Source of the DNA: Agelas oroides
Taxonomy: Eukaryota > Porifera > Demospongiae > Agelasida > Agelasidae
NCBI GenBank assembly: GCA_949130485.1
Contig: OX422183.1
Location: 2,003,436 to 2,067,435 of the forward strand
Direction of reading: 5' to 3'
Length of the DNA stretch: 64,000 bases
Of this stretch, positions 62,312-64,000 are shown piece by piece. The first letter of the stretch is position 1; each line of letters begins with the position of its first letter. The notes under the pieces were generated by a model. It did not search any database. It was not told the DNA's origin and saw only the letters and a program-made list of their open reading frames with translations. Both the position numbers and the translations under genes were made by a program.

Positions 62312-64000
62312 TCTGTACACAAAGGATGTCATCTATGTATCGCTTCCAGAGTGCCGGTTGGAGGGGCTCACTCTTGAGGAAGCACGAATCCAAGGAATCC
62401 ATAAAGAGATTCGCACAGGAGGGGGCCATCTTGGTGCCCATGGCAGTGCCCTGTATTTGTTGGTATTGGAAGGAAAAGACATTGCATTTGAGCACTATGT
62501 CAAAAAGTGTTTGCATGATGTTTTTGGGCAGTGGGAGAAGATCTCTGTTCTCCAATGAGCGAAGGCACTCGGAAGTGCCCTCATCCTGTGGGATATTAAG
62601 GTAAAGGGCAGAGACATCTATAGTAACTAAGAGGCAGTTGGGGGGAAAGTGGGAGGATTCTATAGTGGAGATAAGGTGGCCTGAATCTCTAATGTAGGAG
62701 GGCATTGTGGTTACTTGGGGCTTAAGGTGGTGGTGTAGGAACTCTGAGATCTTTTCCGTTGGTGCACTACAGCCGCTTACTATAGGCCGGATGCCATGGG
62801 GATTTTTGTGCACTTTTTAGAAAGTACAGACGTTGGGTCCTGGGGGTGCCTGGAGGCTTCAGAAATGAATGGGTGTGTTTATCTATGTAGTTCTGAGCAT
62901 ACAGGTCGTCTATGAAACGGCCTATATTCTCAGACGTTACTTATGTAGGTAGAGGTATCTTCTACAACTCCCTTTGTCCGCCTTCTTGATGGTGAGGTTC
63001 TTGTTCCTCCTCAAGGAGTCGAGGCTTCGTATTTCCTGCATGGTGAGGTTGGGGTTCCAATCTGATTTTCCTTTGAACGGGTGCTTGGGTGGGGGAGGCT
63101 TGTGACCAAAGAAGTGTTTGACCCGGAGAGATCTGAAAAATCTTTCTATAGTGGGTGATCTGGGGGTGGGAACAAAGTTGAGGCCTTTGGAAAGTATTCA
63201 TTCAGAGGGGGGGGGGGTCTAGTGTGTGGCTACTTAGGTTAATAATAATAATAGGTAGGGGAGAGGTAGAGGGAGGAGAGAGGTTGGGGGTTACGGCTGT
63301 CAGATGTTGTCGGGGTTGTGTCCGGTTGCCTTTCCTCTGGTCGGTCGGGTTTCCGTTCTTCTGAAAAACCTTCACTGTGTCTGCGTAGGACCTGGGTTTT
63401 GGATTGGAGGAGGTAGGGTTAGGGTTAGTAGGAAGGGGAGCCGGCTCTTTCTTCTGTGGGAGGTCTTAGGTTTAGTGGCCTTAGTTTTGGATTTAGGGTT
63501 ATGGTCCGAGCGCGAAGCGTGCGGTTCAGTCTCGGTTAGGGTTGGTAGAGGGCTAAGGGAGAACGGGCCAGAGTGGGAGTTTTAGAGTTCCCGTTCCGGT
63601 TCTTGCTTTTTCCTCTCTTGTTGGTCTTAGGTTTGGTAGGTTTGGGTTTAGGGTTAGACTTAGGGGGGTTGTGCAGTTTCTGGAGCTTCTTTTCCTTCCG
63701 ATTTTTCCGAACTTCTCTAGGTTTTTCTCTGTCTTCTCCATCGTCTCCTGGTGGGTGGTGAGTTCCTGTGGTGAGGGAGAGAAGGGTAGGTTTTTGAGGA
63801 TGTCTTTTACTTGGTCAACCTCATTGACAAGGTCGATTGCAACCGTCAGGTAGTGGTCGACTAGGGTTTTAATTAAAGTTTTCGTCTGTAGCTTCGAGGG
63901 TTTTATCCCATTTGTCCTTGAGATTTGTTCGTGAGGACGTGAAGGCTTGAGGTTCCAGGTGGATCCTCAGGCCTTCTGGGATCAGGTTGTCCTCCAGGCA
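62312..64000 (-). mobile_element. Penelope-like element B, duplicated copy, runs off the window
   Basis: Same structure as 31423-33310: RT motifs 2, A, B and C with the frame cut after YIDD, decayed linker, N-terminal helical block beginning to appear at 63850-64000. A few substitutions separate the two copies (for example SRFLKS to SCFLKS). It was copied as part of the segmental duplication and not by transposition. Confidence 0.85.

Larger units (their letters stand above)
50706..64000. repeat. Large segmental duplication, copy 2 (runs off the window)
   Basis: Same order and orientation as 20650-33110. Length differs because of minisatellite changes (42-bp array at 55769, 27-bp array lost at 55147), a tandem repeat of about 130 bp at 53400-53660, and the replaced segment at 51598-52216. 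The right boundary lies beyond the window. Confidence 0.9.

Noticed and set aside
1..64000. tRNA, rRNA, CRISPR or bacterial operon features
   Set aside because: No cloverleaf with anticodon arm, conserved rRNA words, spaced direct repeats of CRISPR type or Shine-Dalgarno gene series were recognised.

Overview
This window is animal nuclear DNA. Coding segments are short and flanked by GT/AG splice sites, intergenic space is large, minisatellites are abundant, and Penelope-like retroelements and TIR elements are scattered throughout. The protein families (death-domain/coiled-coil proteins, SAMD3-like C-termini, an ABCB-type exon, HIRAN-like domains) are metazoan. The composition and the lineage-specific death-domain proteins make me think of a sponge (demosponge), but that is an impression and not a demonstration. 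There are no bacterial operons, rRNA genes or CRISPR arrays.

Layout. (1) 1-10.7 kb: two tandem units, each with an uninterrupted death-domain gene (1337-2662 and 5598-6908, + strand), a pyrimidine-rich tract and an array of GTCATGTGAC boxes. Unit 1 carries a roughly 0.67 kb insertion with a 205-aa ORF; unit 2 preserves the empty site. (2) 10.7-17.3 kb: mostly gene-free. It holds a 0.7 kb TIR element carrying a HIRAN-like ORF and a cluster of four unrelated minisatellites. (3) 17.6-21.1 kb: damaged Penelope-like elements (minus strand: N-terminal region, RT, GIY-YIG). (4) 20.65-33.1 kb and 50.7-64.0 kb: a >12 kb near-identical segmental duplication whose breakpoints lie in Penelope fragments. 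(5) 33.3-50.7 kb: older, rearranged copies of the same material, including a large in-frame 24-bp minisatellite exon and a nested pair of DNA transposons at 49.17-50.43 kb.

The duplicated block holds two gene types on the minus strand. One is SAMD3-like at its C-terminus (best copy 38657-40142; copies at 29.5-31.1 and 60.4-62.0 kb are truncated). The other is a modular gene of small phase-0 exons: a 75-nt exon ending in an FCHC motif, alternating with basic Pro/Gly-rich exons, behind a conserved TATA box. Possible downstream exons include a SAM-type segment and transmembrane segments. An orphan ABCB-type exon lies on the plus strand in each copy.

The most noteworthy items are: the paired death-domain/coiled-coil/glycine-zipper proteins with a conserved heptad-spaced cysteine ladder; two distinct CCGTA-TIR elements that both carry HIRAN-like domains, one nested in a larger element with a 7-bp target duplication and an empty site in the same window; and the modular exon family whose exons are being lengthened by in-frame minisatellites. 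Functions beyond family assignment are inference. Exon joins are proposed from splice motifs only.
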